Shown: piece by piece, positions 1-8,864 of the stretch
Layout of the letters: every line of letters begins with the position of its first letter
Numbering within the stretch: position 1 is the stretch's first letter
Assembly (NCBI GenBank): GCA_030626025.1
Contig: DAOUPT010000029.1
Span: 1-43,546, forward strand
Direction of reading: 5' to 3'
Origin: Anderseniella sp.
Lineage (GTDB): Bacteria > Pseudomonadota > Alphaproteobacteria > Rhizobiales > Aestuariivirgaceae
Length of the DNA stretch: 43,546 bases
Translations under genes and position numbers: made by a program
Notes under the pieces: generated by a model
What the model was told of the DNA's origin: nothing
What the model saw: the letters and a program-made list of their open reading frames with translations, nothing else
The model's database searches: none

Positions 1-116
1 CCGGACGCATTAGCAGAACTGCTGATAAAGGGTGTAGCGTGACCGAAGATGTCAGCGACGGGGAGAACGAAGAAAGAAGCAGTGATTGCTACTGTAAGTG
101 TTTTTTTAATATTCAT
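1..116 (-). CDS. Exported protein, N-terminal fragment
   Basis: An ATG at 116-114 on the minus strand opens a reading frame that runs off the left edge after 38 codons. An AAAGGA Shine-Dalgarno sequence lies about 9 bases upstream. The N-terminus starts MNIKK, continues with a hydrophobic stretch (LTVAITASFFVLPVA) and reaches a plausible signal peptidase I site after SSANA, around residue 37. This is a classical Sec signal peptide, so the product is probably periplasmic or outer-membrane. Nothing of the mature protein is inside the window, so no family can be named. The good ribosome site and signal peptide make a real gene likely. Confidence 0.6.
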   Translation of the reverse strand, partial: MNIKKTLTVAITASFFVLPVADIFGHATPFISSSANAS

Positions 117-598
117 TGGATAGTGTTCCTTTCGGTTTGGAAATTTGCCAATTAATGATGCCCCAGATTGTTTCACCAGTTAATGTTTAGGTAAAATTCC
201 TGAATTTTCAGTGATTAAAACTTCGTTAATTTAAATCTAATTTGTCAACGCGACCGATCAAATGATCTGGCAGTCATGAGCAGTAATCTCGGTACAGGTA
301 AGGAAAAAGAGACTGATTACAATTTGCTTACCGGGAAAAAGAGAATTCGCGCCTGGCGAGATGGCAATTGTGTTTCTTGCAAAAACGACAAACAATGCCC
401 CGAACTCGGTTTGTGTGAAAAAGGCGAAAGACAAGTTTATGATAAAGAACATTGGAAAAAAATTAGGTCCAGACGAATTAAACTTGTCGACTTTTTTTCG
501 CACAACTGCCGTAATGGTTTCTTGCCAATGGATAAATGAAATGTAGAAGTTCAGACTTGATCTGACAGTTTGCCGTTTTGTTGGCAGCGTCTGTCAGA

Positions 599-750
599 TT
601 AGATTTGGTCACAAATTTAATCCTCAATTTCAGCAGCTTGCTTCCGCAATTCCAGAGCCTTCTACCGATGGGTTTTTGCTTCCTCAACTGCTCCGTTTCG
701 CTCCAATTTAATCGCCAAACCTTCTTCGATCTGTGCATCAAGTTTGTGCG
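599..750 (-). pseudogene. Decayed coding stretch, unknown family
   Basis: One minus-strand frame reads as a helical, charged segment (HKLDAQIEEGLAIKLERNG, then AVEEAKTHR, stop, KALELRKQAAEIED, stop, ICDQI, stop). The amino-acid texture persists across two internal stop codons, which suggests a relic of a gene rather than random sequence. It lies just beyond the end of the transposase relic at 790-978. No family recognised. It could still be chance. Confidence 0.25.
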
Positions 751-775
751 GCCGTATGGTGGGTCCATTCCGGAT

Positions 776-813
776 ACATGGGTTACAGTTTATACTGAAG
801 ACATGGGTAACAC
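776..813. repeat. Two direct 13-mers, probable IS end
   Basis: The motif ACATGGGT(T/A)ACA(G/C) occurs twice, at 776-788 and 801-813, with a 25-base period. It sits exactly at and just beyond the stop codon of the transposase relic (stop at 790-792). Iterated short motifs at the end of an element are usual for transposase binding sites of IS481/IS3-type elements, so this is probably one terminus of the element. No second end was found. Confidence 0.45.
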
Positions 814-978
814 TTTTGCACCGAACGGGTTTTTGATCGGTTCCAGTCTTCATGTCTCATTATCAAAGTATCCTGAATCATATTTTATGAATCTTACCAA
901 CCATATTTTATCGTCAGTTTGTTTGATGCCGACTGTTTGGCCGGCAAATACCTGGCTGAGGTTGATCTTTTGCCGGTT
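790..978 (-). pseudogene. IS481-like transposase, C-terminal relic
   Basis: The minus strand encodes a recognisable transposase C-terminus: INLSQVFAGQTVGIKQ, then TDDKIWLVRFIKYDSGYFD, an in-frame TGA, then RLEPIKNPFGAKVLPMSSV and a stop. The pattern VFAGQ.VGI....D.IWLV.F..YD.GYFD followed by LEP..NPFG.KVLPM.PV is what I know from IS481-family DDE transposases at their C-terminus. The TGA replaces an expected Arg codon (CGA to TGA), and upstream of 978 the frame breaks down, so the element is dead. It marks an old insertion in the gene-poor stretch 117-1308, where nothing else convincing is visible. Confidence 0.65.
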
Positions 979-1308
979 GAAGCAGGTACCCCGGTCAACA
1001 ACCAGACAATTTGGCCGCTTCCGTGGTAGATCTTTGCATCTGTGTTCTCATTTGAGGCTTTTTCGTCCGCTATAGATCTCCTTACAAACGTTCATGAAAG
1101 GCGCTAAAAAAGGGATTGGTGACCCGGTACGGACATCATGTGTTGTTCTATTGGTTGCAGGACGTTCTTAGTCTATATTTGGTGAGCGAGAAGTTTTTGC
1201 CGCACGACGTTGTTTTAATCCCCGGATTTCAAACAAGTGCCAATTCTTCCGCATTAACAATAAGGCTCGAGTATGCTTTGGCCTGATTTTTTAAAACGGG
1301 AAGTGGTA

Positions 1309-2229
1309 ATGGAACTTAAATGGCTTGAGGACTTTCTTTCTCTTTCCAACACTGGAAACTTTCGTATATCTTCTGAACGTCGATTTGTCTCTCAGCCGGC
1401 ATTTAGTCGGCGCATAAAAACACTTGAAAACTGGGTGGGGGCAAAGCTGATTGATCGATCAAGCCAACCGGTGAAGCTGACTAGTGCCGGAGAGATGTTT
1501 AAGCCGGTGGCTCTGGAGATTGTCCAGCTGGCATATCAATTACGCAACGATATCAAGACACAAGTCGGGGTGGACGAGGGGAAAATTCGCTTTTCTACTG
1601 TAAGCACACTGTCGCAAAACTTTATGCCAGGCTGGTTGAAAAATCTTCAAACGATCATTGAGACAGAGTCTTTCAATGTCAGAACTGATTTTGATAGTTT
1701 TGAAGACTATCTTGATGCACTGGAAGAGGGGGTCGTTGATTTTTTCATCTGCTATGATGATCCCTCTGGTACGATCCATTATTTCACCGAGAAATTCCAG
1801 TCTCATATATTGGGAACCGAAACGCTTGTGCCGGTAGTCTGCCCTGACGAAAATGGTAAACCGCGTTACTGGCTTCCATCTTGTAAACCTGGCAGTCGTA
1901 TTCCCTATGTGCATACCAATTCCAAACCGTCCCTGTGGCCAATCCAGCAGCATCTGGAAACGCGATATGGGGGGCTTGAATTTGTGTCTGTTTTTGAAGC
2001 CTCCATTGCCACAGCATTGAGAGCTATGGTCCTGGAAGGGTATGGCGTTGCGTGGATTCCAAATTCGCTTGTAGTTAGTGATCTTGCTAATGGACGCCTT
2101 GTGCGAGCAGCCGAAGTAGGCGACGATATTCCGCTGGACATTAAAATTTACCGGTACACGCAAAACACAGAACCAAGAACTGAAAAATTCTGGCAAGCAT
2201 TATTGCACAGGGACGCAAGTCAAATTTAG
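1309..2229 (+). CDS. LysR-family transcriptional regulator, HypT-like
   Basis: A LysR-type regulator of 306 residues. The start at 1309 (MELKWLEDFLSLS) is preferred over an in-frame ATG at 1273, because LysR proteins begin like this and GGGAAG precedes it at suitable spacing. Residues 1-60 form the winged helix-turn-helix (SERRFVSQPAFSRRIKTLE). From about residue 90 on there is a periplasmic-binding-protein-like effector domain. The N-terminal wording and the short effector domain resemble the YjiE/QseD/HypT subgroup. It lies 291 bases upstream of the aap operon on the same strand, so it may regulate amino-acid uptake, but LysR regulators more often act on a divergent gene, and no divergent gene is intact here. 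Effector unknown. Confidence 0.85.
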   Translation: MELKWLEDFLSLSNTGNFRISSERRFVSQPAFSRRIKTLENWVGAKLIDRSSQPVKLTSAGEMFKPVALEIVQLAYQLRNDIKTQVGVDEGKIRFSTVSTLSQNFMPGWLKNLQTIIETESFNVRTDFDSFEDYLDALEEGVVDFFICYDDPSGTIHYFTEKFQSHILGTETLVPVVCPDENGKPRYWLPSCKPGSRIPYVHTNSKPSLWPIQQHLETRYGGLEFVSVFEASIATALRAMVLEGYGVAWIPNSLVVSDLANGRLVRAAEVGDDIPLDIKIYRYTQNTEPRTEKFWQALLHRDASQI

Positions 2230-2341
2230 TTTTGCGAAATTATCCGGCTCTGTATCAATAAATCTTTTTTCAACGAGAATCCGTGTTGTTACATAACCGT
2301 AACATCGAAGCAATATGATTACTGCAGTGTGCCGTACGCCA

Positions 2342-2368
2342 CAAGTCATGCATTTTTTGCATGACTTG
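2342..2368. promoter_or_regulatory. Perfect 11-bp inverted repeat before aapJ
   Basis: CAAGTCATGCA at 2342-2352 pairs perfectly with TGCATGACTTG at 2358-2368 around a five-T loop. No T-run follows on either strand, so it is a poor intrinsic terminator. It lies 113 bases after the LysR stop codon and 152 bases before the aapJ start, in a 291-base gap that holds nothing else clear. Possible operator or RNA hairpin in the aap leader. Confidence 0.45.
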
Positions 2369-2520
2369 CACTGATATATGTATTGGACAGCATGCAATCC
2401 CCACCGTAGCTTTTTGACGGGAGAAAAGGCGGGGTTACAAAATGCACAAGTTCACTCAAAAATTGCGGTGCCTTGCCGGTTCTCCCTGAGAATAAAAATA
2501 ATTAAAGGGAGAATTGTTAC

Positions 2521-3561
2521 ATGAAAATTACAAAATTACTCACATCAGTCGCAACTGCTGGGGCAATACTGGTTGCCGGTGCGGCTTCTGCGTCAGCGGA
2601 AAGCACGCTGGAAATTGTTAAAAAACGCGGACATTTGCGTTGTCAGGTCGGTCAACCACAACCTGGATTTTAAAATCTGGATGCAAAAGGCAACTGGTAT
2701 GGCAGTGACGTATCAATCTGTCAGGCAGTAGCAGCTGCTGTTTTTGGCGACAAAACCAAACTGGAAATTCAATCAACCACATCGGCAAAACGCTTTATCG
2801 CGCTTGCTGCCGGTGAATCAGACATGCTGTCACGTACAGCCACCTGGACACTGCTGCGCGACAGCCAGTTGGGTATCGATTTTACCACCGTAAACTTTTA
2901 TGACGGTCAGGGCTTTATGGTCCCGAAAGACAGTGGCATCAAAAGTGCTCTTGATCTTAAAGGTGCAAAAGTCTGTGTCTCAACCGGCACAACAACAGAA
3001 TTGAACCTTGCTGATTTCAGCCGGACCAATGATCTCAACATCAGCCCGGTTACATTTGAAGACAAAAACGTTCGCAATCAGACTTATGTCAAAGGTGGCT
3101 GTGATGCGATGACCAATGATAAATCAGGACTGGCCAGCAATAAAGCTGCTTTTGCCAACCCCGATGATCATATCATTCTGCCAGAAACCATTTCCAAAGA
3201 GCCTCTTGCACCAGCTGTAAGGCATGGCGACAATCAATGGGCTGACATTGTCAAATGGACGGTCCATGTATTGGTTTCAGCCGAAGAAAATGGTGTCACA
3301 TCAGCCAATGTTGATGACATGCGGGCCAATTCGAAAAACCCTTCAGTCCGCCGCATGCTTGGCGCTGAAGGCAATTTGCATGAAGGTTTGGGCCTCAATA
3401 AGGATTGGGCTTATAACATCATCAAACAGGTTGGAAACTACGGCGAAATCTATGAAAAATACATGGGTGGCGGCAAGCTTGGCATTGGTATCCCGCGCGC
3501 GGGTTCCCAAAATGCGCTTTGGACCAAAGGTGGGTTGATGTACTCACCACCTTTCCGTTAG
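2521..3561 (+). pseudogene. aapJ: Amino-acid ABC transporter binding protein with nonsense codon
   Basis: The frame from ATG 2521 encodes an AapJ/BztA-type periplasmic binding protein of general L-amino-acid uptake: a Sec signal peptide (MKITKLLTSVATAGAILVAG, cleavage near ASA), then the SBP_bac_3 fold with DMLSRTATWT, NFYDGQGFMV, STGTTTELNLADF and the C-terminal ALWTKGGLMYSPPFR. Codon 51 (2671-2673) is TAA, within QPGF-stop-NLDAKGNW. The family has Ser here (PGFSN), so a single TCA to TAA change explains it. No frameshift or second stop is seen over 346 codons. An internal ATG at 2824 would lose the signal peptide and part of lobe 1. The lesion is either a recent mutation, a base-calling error or a recoded stop. 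AapJ feeds the permease encoded just downstream. Confidence 0.85.
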
Positions 3562-3590
3562 GCCCTGCCATTTCGTAGAATTGAACAATG

Positions 3591-3624
3591 GCGCCAGCCC
3601 TGACTGTTCAGGGCTGGCGCTGTT
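3591..3624 (+). terminator. Strong hairpin between aapJ and aapQ
   Basis: A perfect 13-bp stem (GCGCCAGCCCTGA at 3591-3603, its complement at 3608-3620) with loop CTGT is followed by TGTTTAAAATTT. It lies in the 98-base gap between the binding-protein gene and the permease genes. Such hairpins commonly act as leaky terminators or 3' stabilisers, so the binding protein can be made in excess over the membrane parts. Confidence 0.7.
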
Positions 3625-3659
3625 TAAAATTTCTCTAACTTTCATAAATAAACAACGGG

Positions 3660-4886
3660 GTGATTGTCTTGGCCGCTCGCGACAGCATAGGTACATCCAC
3701 ACATATCAAGCCCAAAGAGCAATTTAACCTGTTTCAGGACACGCGGGTTCGTTCCGCGCTCTATCAGGTTCTGACCATTTTGATTGTTGGTTGGGGGATC
3801 TGGTATCTGATATCAAACACAGCTCACAATCTCGACAGACTGGGCATGAACACCGGGTTTGGTTTTATCAGTACAGCGGCTGGGTTTGATACCGATTTCA
3901 AGCTTATTGAGTATGAGCCGGGTGTGGGAACCTATGGTCGCATTTTTCTTGTCGGTGCCCTGAACACGCTTCTGGTATCTATACTGGCAATTGTTGCCAG
4001 CACCATATTTGGATTTATTGTCGGGGTTTTGCGACTTTCCGATAATTGGCTGATTGCACGTTTGTCACTGGCTTATGTGGAAGTTATTCGAAACACCCCA
4101 TTACTCTTGCAGGTCATATTCTGGTATATTGGCGTTTTCTCCATCTTGCCCAGAGTTAAAAACAGCATTGACCTTTCTGGCGGGGCCGAGGTTTTGGTTC
4201 TCAACAACCGTGGACTCTACGGCGGCTGGCCGGTGCCTGGCGATTTATTCTGGCTGACAACGGCAACATTTGTTGCCAGCATAATCGGGGCTTTCCTGCT
4301 TGCCCGGTGGGCTCGCAAGCGCCGCGACAATTTGGGTTTGCAATTTCCCACCGTAAGGGCTTGCCTGGCTTTGCTGATTGTTCCGGCAACCGTTGTTTTC
4401 CTGCTGACCGGCTCACCAATGGGCTGGGATATTCCAACGCTTCAAGGCTTTAACTTTGTCGGCGGGTTTACCTTACCACCGGCATTTCTGGCCTTGCTGG
4501 TGGCGTTGATTGTTTATCATGCTGCCCACCTGGCCGAAGCTGTTCGGGCCGGTATCTTGTCTGTAAGCCGGGGTCAAAGCGATGCCGCAAAATCAATTGG
4601 CCTGAGTTCAAATCGTATTATGAGCCTGGTGATTATTCCACAGGCGATGCGCTCAATCATGCCACCGATGATCAGCCTTTGGATGAATGTTGTAAAAAAC
4701 TCAACTTTGGCGGTTGCCATCGGTTATGGCGATTTGGTGGCGCTGTTCATGCAGACTGCTCTCAATCAGGCCGGTTATGCGGTTGAAATGGTGGGCATGA
4801 CGATGGCTTTTTATATGACGATAAGTCTGACAATTTCGTGGGTATTGAATGTATACAATAAACGCGTTCAACTGGTGGAGCGCTGA
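3660..4886 (+). CDS. aapQ: General L-amino-acid ABC transporter permease AapQ
   Basis: Inner-membrane permease of the AapJQMP/BztABCD system, which imports acidic, amide and other L-amino acids. The 408-residue product has a long N-terminal part with a membrane segment near residues 33-50, a hydrophobic core and a BPD_transp_1 domain. The EAA loop reads EAVRAGILSVSRGQSDAAKSIGL in the C-terminal third and would dock on AapP. IRNTPLLLQ near residue 143 is typical of the polar amino-acid subfamily. The start is GTG at 3660; a TTG at 3669 has the better ribosome site (GGGGTGA, 5 bases away) and is a real alternative. The stop at 4886 is two bases before the aapM ATG, so the two genes are probably translationally coupled. 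Confidence 0.9.
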   Translation: MIVLAARDSIGTSTHIKPKEQFNLFQDTRVRSALYQVLTILIVGWGIWYLISNTAHNLDRLGMNTGFGFISTAAGFDTDFKLIEYEPGVGTYGRIFLVGALNTLLVSILAIVASTIFGFIVGVLRLSDNWLIARLSLAYVEVIRNTPLLLQVIFWYIGVFSILPRVKNSIDLSGGAEVLVLNNRGLYGGWPVPGDLFWLTTATFVASIIGAFLLARWARKRRDNLGLQFPTVRACLALLIVPATVVFLLTGSPMGWDIPTLQGFNFVGGFTLPPAFLALLVALIVYHAAHLAEAVRAGILSVSRGQSDAAKSIGLSSNRIMSLVIIPQAMRSIMPPMISLWMNVVKNSTLAVAIGYGDLVALFMQTALNQAGYAVEMVGMTMAFYMTISLTISWVLNVYNKRVQLVER

Positions 4887-4888
4887 TC

Positions 4889-6217
4889 ATGGCTATCATA
4901 AGTGCACAAAAAACCCCCGCAAGACCAGCACCGCTGTCTGATACAACCGTCATTGGCTGGTTACGCATCAATCTTTTTAGTTCCTGGATCAATGTGATTT
5001 TAACCGTTGTTTCGCTCTACATCATATTTGTAGCTGTTAAGGGAATCTGGGTCTGGGGTATTCAAGATGCTGTGTGGTCAGCCGAAACGCGCCGCGAGTG
5101 TTTTAAAATATCCAAAGACGGTGCTTGCTGGGCCGGTGTTTTGAACTGGATGGACAGTATTTTTTATGGCCGCTATCCCAGAGAGGAATTGTGGCGGATC
5201 AATATTGGCGGGCTGTTGCTGGTTCTGTGGATGGCACCACTTTGGCTGCCACGGGTAAAAGGCAAAGTCTTTATCGGACTGACCACTGTATTTCTTTACC
5301 CCTTCCTTGCCGGATATTTCTTTTCCGGTGGCGAAAAAGGCATCTTCATGCAGATCATGATCAGTGCCGCAATTGTTTGTCTTGCCGCCAATACGCTGCA
5401 TTCGGCACTGGGCGTTTTTGCCAACAGCTCGCTGTCTGAATTTTTGATCCGCGTAACCGGCACAGGCAAGGCCTCAGAAAAAACCCAGCGCAATATGCTT
5501 ATTGGTCTTCTCGCACTGGCGTTGGTTGCGGTTTTTCTCTGGCAAATGAGCTGGCATTTAGAGTCTGTTACCTGGACCAAATGGGGCGGGTTGTTTCTTA
5601 CCCTTGTCATTTCCGGTATCGGCATTGCCTCGGCATTGCCGGGCGGCATCATCCTGGCCCTGGGCCGACGTTCCAAATTACCTGTCATTAAGGTGATCAG
5701 CACAACTTTTATTGAACTGTTCCGCTCGGTGCCATTGATCACCGTGCTGTTTATGGCAACCACAATGTTCCCGTTGTTCATGCCCGACGGGTTTGTTCTC
5801 AACAAGCTGGTTCAGGTCATAATTGCTGTTTGCCTTTTCAATGCCTGTTATATGGCAGAAGTGGTTCGGGCCGGGCTTCAGGCCATACCCAAAGGCCAGG
5901 CAGAAGGAGCCCATACCATTGGCCTTGGGTATTGGGGAACCATGGGCCTGATTATCATGCCACAGGCACTTAAGGTGATGATCCCCAATATCGTTGGAAG
6001 TTTTATCGGCATCCTGAAAGACACTACTCTGGTATCGATTATCGGACTGTTTGACATTCTTGGAATGTTGCGGGCGATCAGTGAAGATGTATTCTGGCGC
6101 GGTCTGCACCATGAACCTTTGCTGTTTGGCGCCGGCCTGTTTTTCATCATTTGTTTTGTGATGTCAAAATACAGCAGGCACCTTGAAGCTAAACTCTCAA
6201 CAGATCACAAAGATTAA
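4889..6217 (+). CDS. aapM: General L-amino-acid ABC transporter permease AapM
   Basis: Second inner-membrane permease of the Aap system (442 residues), partner of AapQ. The N-terminal half has several extra membrane segments, and the C-terminal BPD_transp_1 domain carries ELFRSVPLITVLFMA and the EAA loop EVVRAGLQAIPKGQAEGAHTIGL, which contacts the ATPase. The length suits the BztC/AapM type. The ATG follows the aapQ stop by two bases. It is intact, like aapQ and aapP, in contrast to the interrupted aapJ. Confidence 0.9.
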   Translation: MAIISAQKTPARPAPLSDTTVIGWLRINLFSSWINVILTVVSLYIIFVAVKGIWVWGIQDAVWSAETRRECFKISKDGACWAGVLNWMDSIFYGRYPREELWRINIGGLLLVLWMAPLWLPRVKGKVFIGLTTVFLYPFLAGYFFSGGEKGIFMQIMISAAIVCLAANTLHSALGVFANSSLSEFLIRVTGTGKASEKTQRNMLIGLLALALVAVFLWQMSWHLESVTWTKWGGLFLTLVISGIGIASALPGGIILALGRRSKLPVIKVISTTFIELFRSVPLITVLFMATTMFPLFMPDGFVLNKLVQVIIAVCLFNACYMAEVVRAGLQAIPKGQAEGAHTIGLGYWGTMGLIIMPQALKVMIPNIVGSFIGILKDTTLVSIIGLFDILGMLRAISEDVFWRGLHHEPLLFGAGLFFIICFVMSKYSRHLEAKLSTDHKD

Positions 6218-6231
6218 CCCGGCACTTTGCG

Positions 6232-6261
6232 CCCCGGTAATTTGCACCCCGGTAATTTGCA
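6232..6261. repeat. Tandem 15-bp duplication in the aapM-aapP gap
   Basis: CCCCGGTAATTTGCA occurs twice head to tail (6232-6246 and 6247-6261). It adds exactly five codons to a frame that could start at TTG 6227, but the preferred aapP start at 6278 lies beyond it. Probably a slippage duplication. Confidence 0.7.
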
Positions 6262-6277
6262 CCAAGGACAAGACAAG

Positions 6278-7072
6278 ATGACTTCAACCGAAAAACAAGA
6301 CACAGCAAAAGGCCAAGGCAAACTTGCATCGGCTGCTTCCTCAGAAGTGATGATCCAACTTACCAAAGTCAACAAATGGTATGGCGATTTTCATGTGCTT
6401 AAAGATATTGATCTTACCGTGCACAAAGGTGAGCGGATTGTGGTTTGTGGCCCGTCCGGTTCCGGCAAATCCACCCTCATCCGCTGTATCAACCATCTTG
6501 AGGAACATCAGGAAGGCCTGATCGTGGTCGATGGTATTACGCTGGATAAAAACCTCAAAAACATCGATCATATCCGCACCGAAGTCGGCATGGTTTTTCA
6601 GAGTTTTAATCTGTTTCCCCATCTGACCATTCTGGAAAACCTGACACTTGGTCCGATCTGGACCCGGAAAATGCCCAAAACCGAGGCTCAGGCCATCGCC
6701 ATGAAGTATCTTGAACGGGTTAAAATTCCAGAGCAGGCCGATAAATTCCCCGGTCAGCTTTCAGGCGGTCAACAGCAGCGCGTGGCAATTGCGCGTTCTT
6801 TGTGTATGAGCCCCAAAATCATGTTGTTTGACGAGCCAACTTCTGCCCTTGATCCGGAAATGATCAAGGAAGTTCTCGATGTTATGGTCGAGCTGGCCGA
6901 CACCGGTATGACGATGATTGTGGTGACCCACGAGATGGGTTTTGCCAAGACCATCGCCGACCGGGTGATTTTTATGGATGAAGGCGATATTGTTGAGGAA
7001 AACGAACCCAATGCGTTTTTCAACAATCCTCAGCATGAGCGAACCAAGCTGTTTCTCAGCCAGATACTCTGA
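6278..7072 (+). CDS. aapP: General L-amino-acid ABC transporter ATPase AapP
   Basis: Cytoplasmic ATPase that drives the AapQM permease, 264 residues from ATG 6278, which has AAGGA nine bases upstream. A TTG at 6227 would add 17 residues that come mostly from a tandem repeat, so it is disfavoured. The Walker A motif is GPSGSGKST, the Q-loop is [12 protein letters not shown], the signature is [15 protein letters not shown], the Walker B and D-loop are [12 protein letters not shown], and the switch histidine lies in VVTHEMGFA. This is the polar amino-acid (GlnQ/HisP) subfamily. It is the last intact gene of the operon. Confidence 0.92.
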   Translation: MTSTEKQDTAKGQGKLASAASSEVMIQLTKVNKWYGDFHVLKDIDLTVHKGERIVVCGPSGSGKSTLIRCINHLEEHQEGLIVVDGITLDKNLKNIDHIRTEVGMVFQSFNLFPHLTILENLTLGPIWTRKMPKTEAQAIAMKYLERVKIPEQADKFPGQLSGGQQQRVAIARSLCMSPKIMLFDEPTSALDPEMIKEVLDVMVELADTGMTMIVVTHEMGFAKTIADRVIFMDEGDIVEENEPNAFFNNPQHERTKLFLSQIL

Positions 7073-7118
7073 TCTTTTAGCGATCTTTCAGCCTTTTTTA
7101 TTTAAGAATTCCTCTTGA

Positions 7119-8028
7119 ATGTCCTATGAACTTTTTGTTGAAGTCACGCGCAATAGTACTGTGGAAAGCCGACACTTTGGTGCAGCCGTTGTCTGTGACT
7201 ACAAAGGCAATGTTATTGAGAGTTGGGGCGATATCAAAAGGCTGATTTTCCCGCGCTCGGCTCTCAAGCCATTGCTGGCTGTTGATCTGGTTGAGAGTGG
7301 TGCCAGCGAGCATTATTTAGTTAGTGATGCAGAGCTAACCCTGGCCTGTGCCTCCCATCAGGGCGAACCAATGCATCAGGAACTGGCGACAGCATGGTTG
7401 TCGGGTTCATCATAATTGTTCAGGCAAGCACGCCGGGTTTTTAACAACCGCGATGCATTTGGGGATGCCGCTGGAGGATTTTCACCTGATAGATCATCCC
7501 CTACAACAATTATCACTTGATGGTCTTTGCTATCAGGTAGGAATTGACTTGCGACAATATCCGATGGGCGTTGACGGCTGCGGGTTTCCTGCGCCCACGA
7601 TGCCTTTGGTTGATCTTGGACGGGCGGTAGCCCGGTTCGCAAAACCCGTTGAATTATCCGATGGTCGTGCCAAAGCGATTTACCAGCTCCAACAAGCCAT
7701 TACCCGCAATCACCTATACGCTGCCGGGCACGGAACCGTGGTCAGCGAGCTAAATCAGGTAACCAAAGGCAGGGTATTGGCTAAAACTGGTGCGGAAGGT
7801 GTTCTCACAGCAGCTTTGCCTGAGGAAGGGTTGGGTATTGCACTAAAAATATCAGACGGCAGCGCCCGCGCCCGCTCGGCCACACTATTGGCAATCCTCG
7901 ATCATCTGAACGCCCTGTCTGACGAGGAAAAAAACCAGCTTCAAGCCCATATCACCCCGCAAATAGAAAACTCAAGAGGCCTGGTCGTAGGAGAAATCCA
8001 TCCGGCTCATTCATGGTTGCCTGATTAA
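7119..8028 (+). pseudogene. Asparaginase II family gene, frameshifted with internal deletion
   Basis: The first part (from ATG 7119: MSYELFVEVTRNSTVESRH, then SALKPLLAVDLVESGA, ASHQGEP) and the second part (HHNCSGKHAGFLTTAMHLG, GVDGCGFPAPTMPL, KTGAEGVLTAALPEEGLGI) are the two halves of a PF06089 (Rhizobium etli type) L-asparaginase. They lie in different frames: the first stops at 7415, and the second joins through CRVHHNCSGKH. In the family about 35 residues separate the WL...helix from the NCSGKH motif. Here almost none remain, so roughly 105-110 bases are missing and the frame is shifted. The gene follows aapP by 46 bases, fitting asparagine/aspartate use coupled to Aap uptake. Certainly not full length; the rest is well conserved, so the loss looks recent. 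Confidence 0.85.
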
Positions 8029-8306
8029 ACCAAACACTCGGCAATCTGTCACCTGGAATGTCTGTTGATGGCACATAATGATTCTATGGGGCAGGTTGAC
8101 AGCCTGTCTGGCATCAAAAGCAGTCATGCGCGGGCGTCCGAAATCCGCATGTCCTGTTATCATTTTTGATCTTGATTTTATGTATATGTCCGCCACCACA
8201 CGACAACTTTAAATGTTGATAATTTGCACTTTTACCAAAGCTTGCTGTAAATCCTTCCAAAATAAACCCAGATCAGATATGATCGTAACCGGTTCACGGG
8301 ATATCT

Positions 8307-8864
8307 GTGGCTATTTGGTCAAAGGAATTCAGTATTGAGATGAAGTGTGTGAACGGGGTAGGTCGCGATGGTATTGAGGTCCATCTAAAGCGCCTTTACG
8401 GCTACGCCTACAGTCTTACTGGGGATGCGGACGATGCCCGTGACCTTGTTCAGGAGACAGCACTCAAAGCCTTGAAAGCAAAGCACGTGCCAACGGATGT
8501 ACCCGCATTCAGGGCTTGGTTATTCCGGATATTGCGGAATGCTAATATAGACCGGCTGCGGCGCAAAAAAGGAATCCAAACCGAGCTCGAGTTGATTGAT
8601 GAAAACCTGGCATCTGACTACTGGTGCCAGCACGATGTGCAGATCAATCTAATTACAGTTAAGCAGTGTTTTGGAAAACTCTCAACCGGTCATCGCGAGA
8701 TCATAGCATTGATCGATATCTCAGGAATGTCATATGTTGAAGCAGGATCGGTGCTGGACATTCCGGTAGGAACTGTGATGAGCCGTTTGTCGAGAGCACG
8801 GCGTGCCCTGATGGCCGAAGTAAATGATGACGCGATCGTACCCTTACCAGTGAAGATGACATGA
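8307..8864 (+). CDS. ECF RNA polymerase sigma factor
   Basis: Alternative sigma factor of the extracytoplasmic-function group, 185 residues from GTG 8307. An ATG at 8340 is an alternative start, with AAAGGA at a rather long 13 bases. Region 2 spans about residues 25-90 (LKRLYGYAYSLTGDADDARDLVQET, then FRAWLFRILRNANIDRLRRKK), and region 4 spans about 115-170 (FGKLSTGHREIIALIDISGMSYVEAGSVLDIPVGTVMSRLSRARRAL). The stop overlaps the start of the anti-sigma gene (ATGA). This coupling is the usual sign of a cognate sigma/anti-sigma pair. I could not find a convincing shared -35/-10 pair ahead of this gene and the exporter at 9972, so target promoters are unknown. Confidence 0.88.
   Translation: MAIWSKEFSIEMKCVNGVGRDGIEVHLKRLYGYAYSLTGDADDARDLVQETALKALKAKHVPTDVPAFRAWLFRILRNANIDRLRRKKGIQTELELIDENLASDYWCQHDVQINLITVKQCFGKLSTGHREIIALIDISGMSYVEAGSVLDIPVGTVMSRLSRARRALMAEVNDDAIVPLPVKMT

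Noticed and set aside
276-539. Plus-strand frame of 87 codons with a Cys-rich stretch (CVSCKNDKQC)
   Set aside because: No ribosome site, lies in a decayed region, no family recognised. It vaguely recalls Cys clusters of some transposases, but not enough to call.
8011-8199. Minus-strand 62-codon frame with GHADFGRPRMTAFDARQ
   Set aside because: Overlaps the end of the asparaginase relic, has no ribosome site and no recognised family. Possibly a relic, but unsupported.
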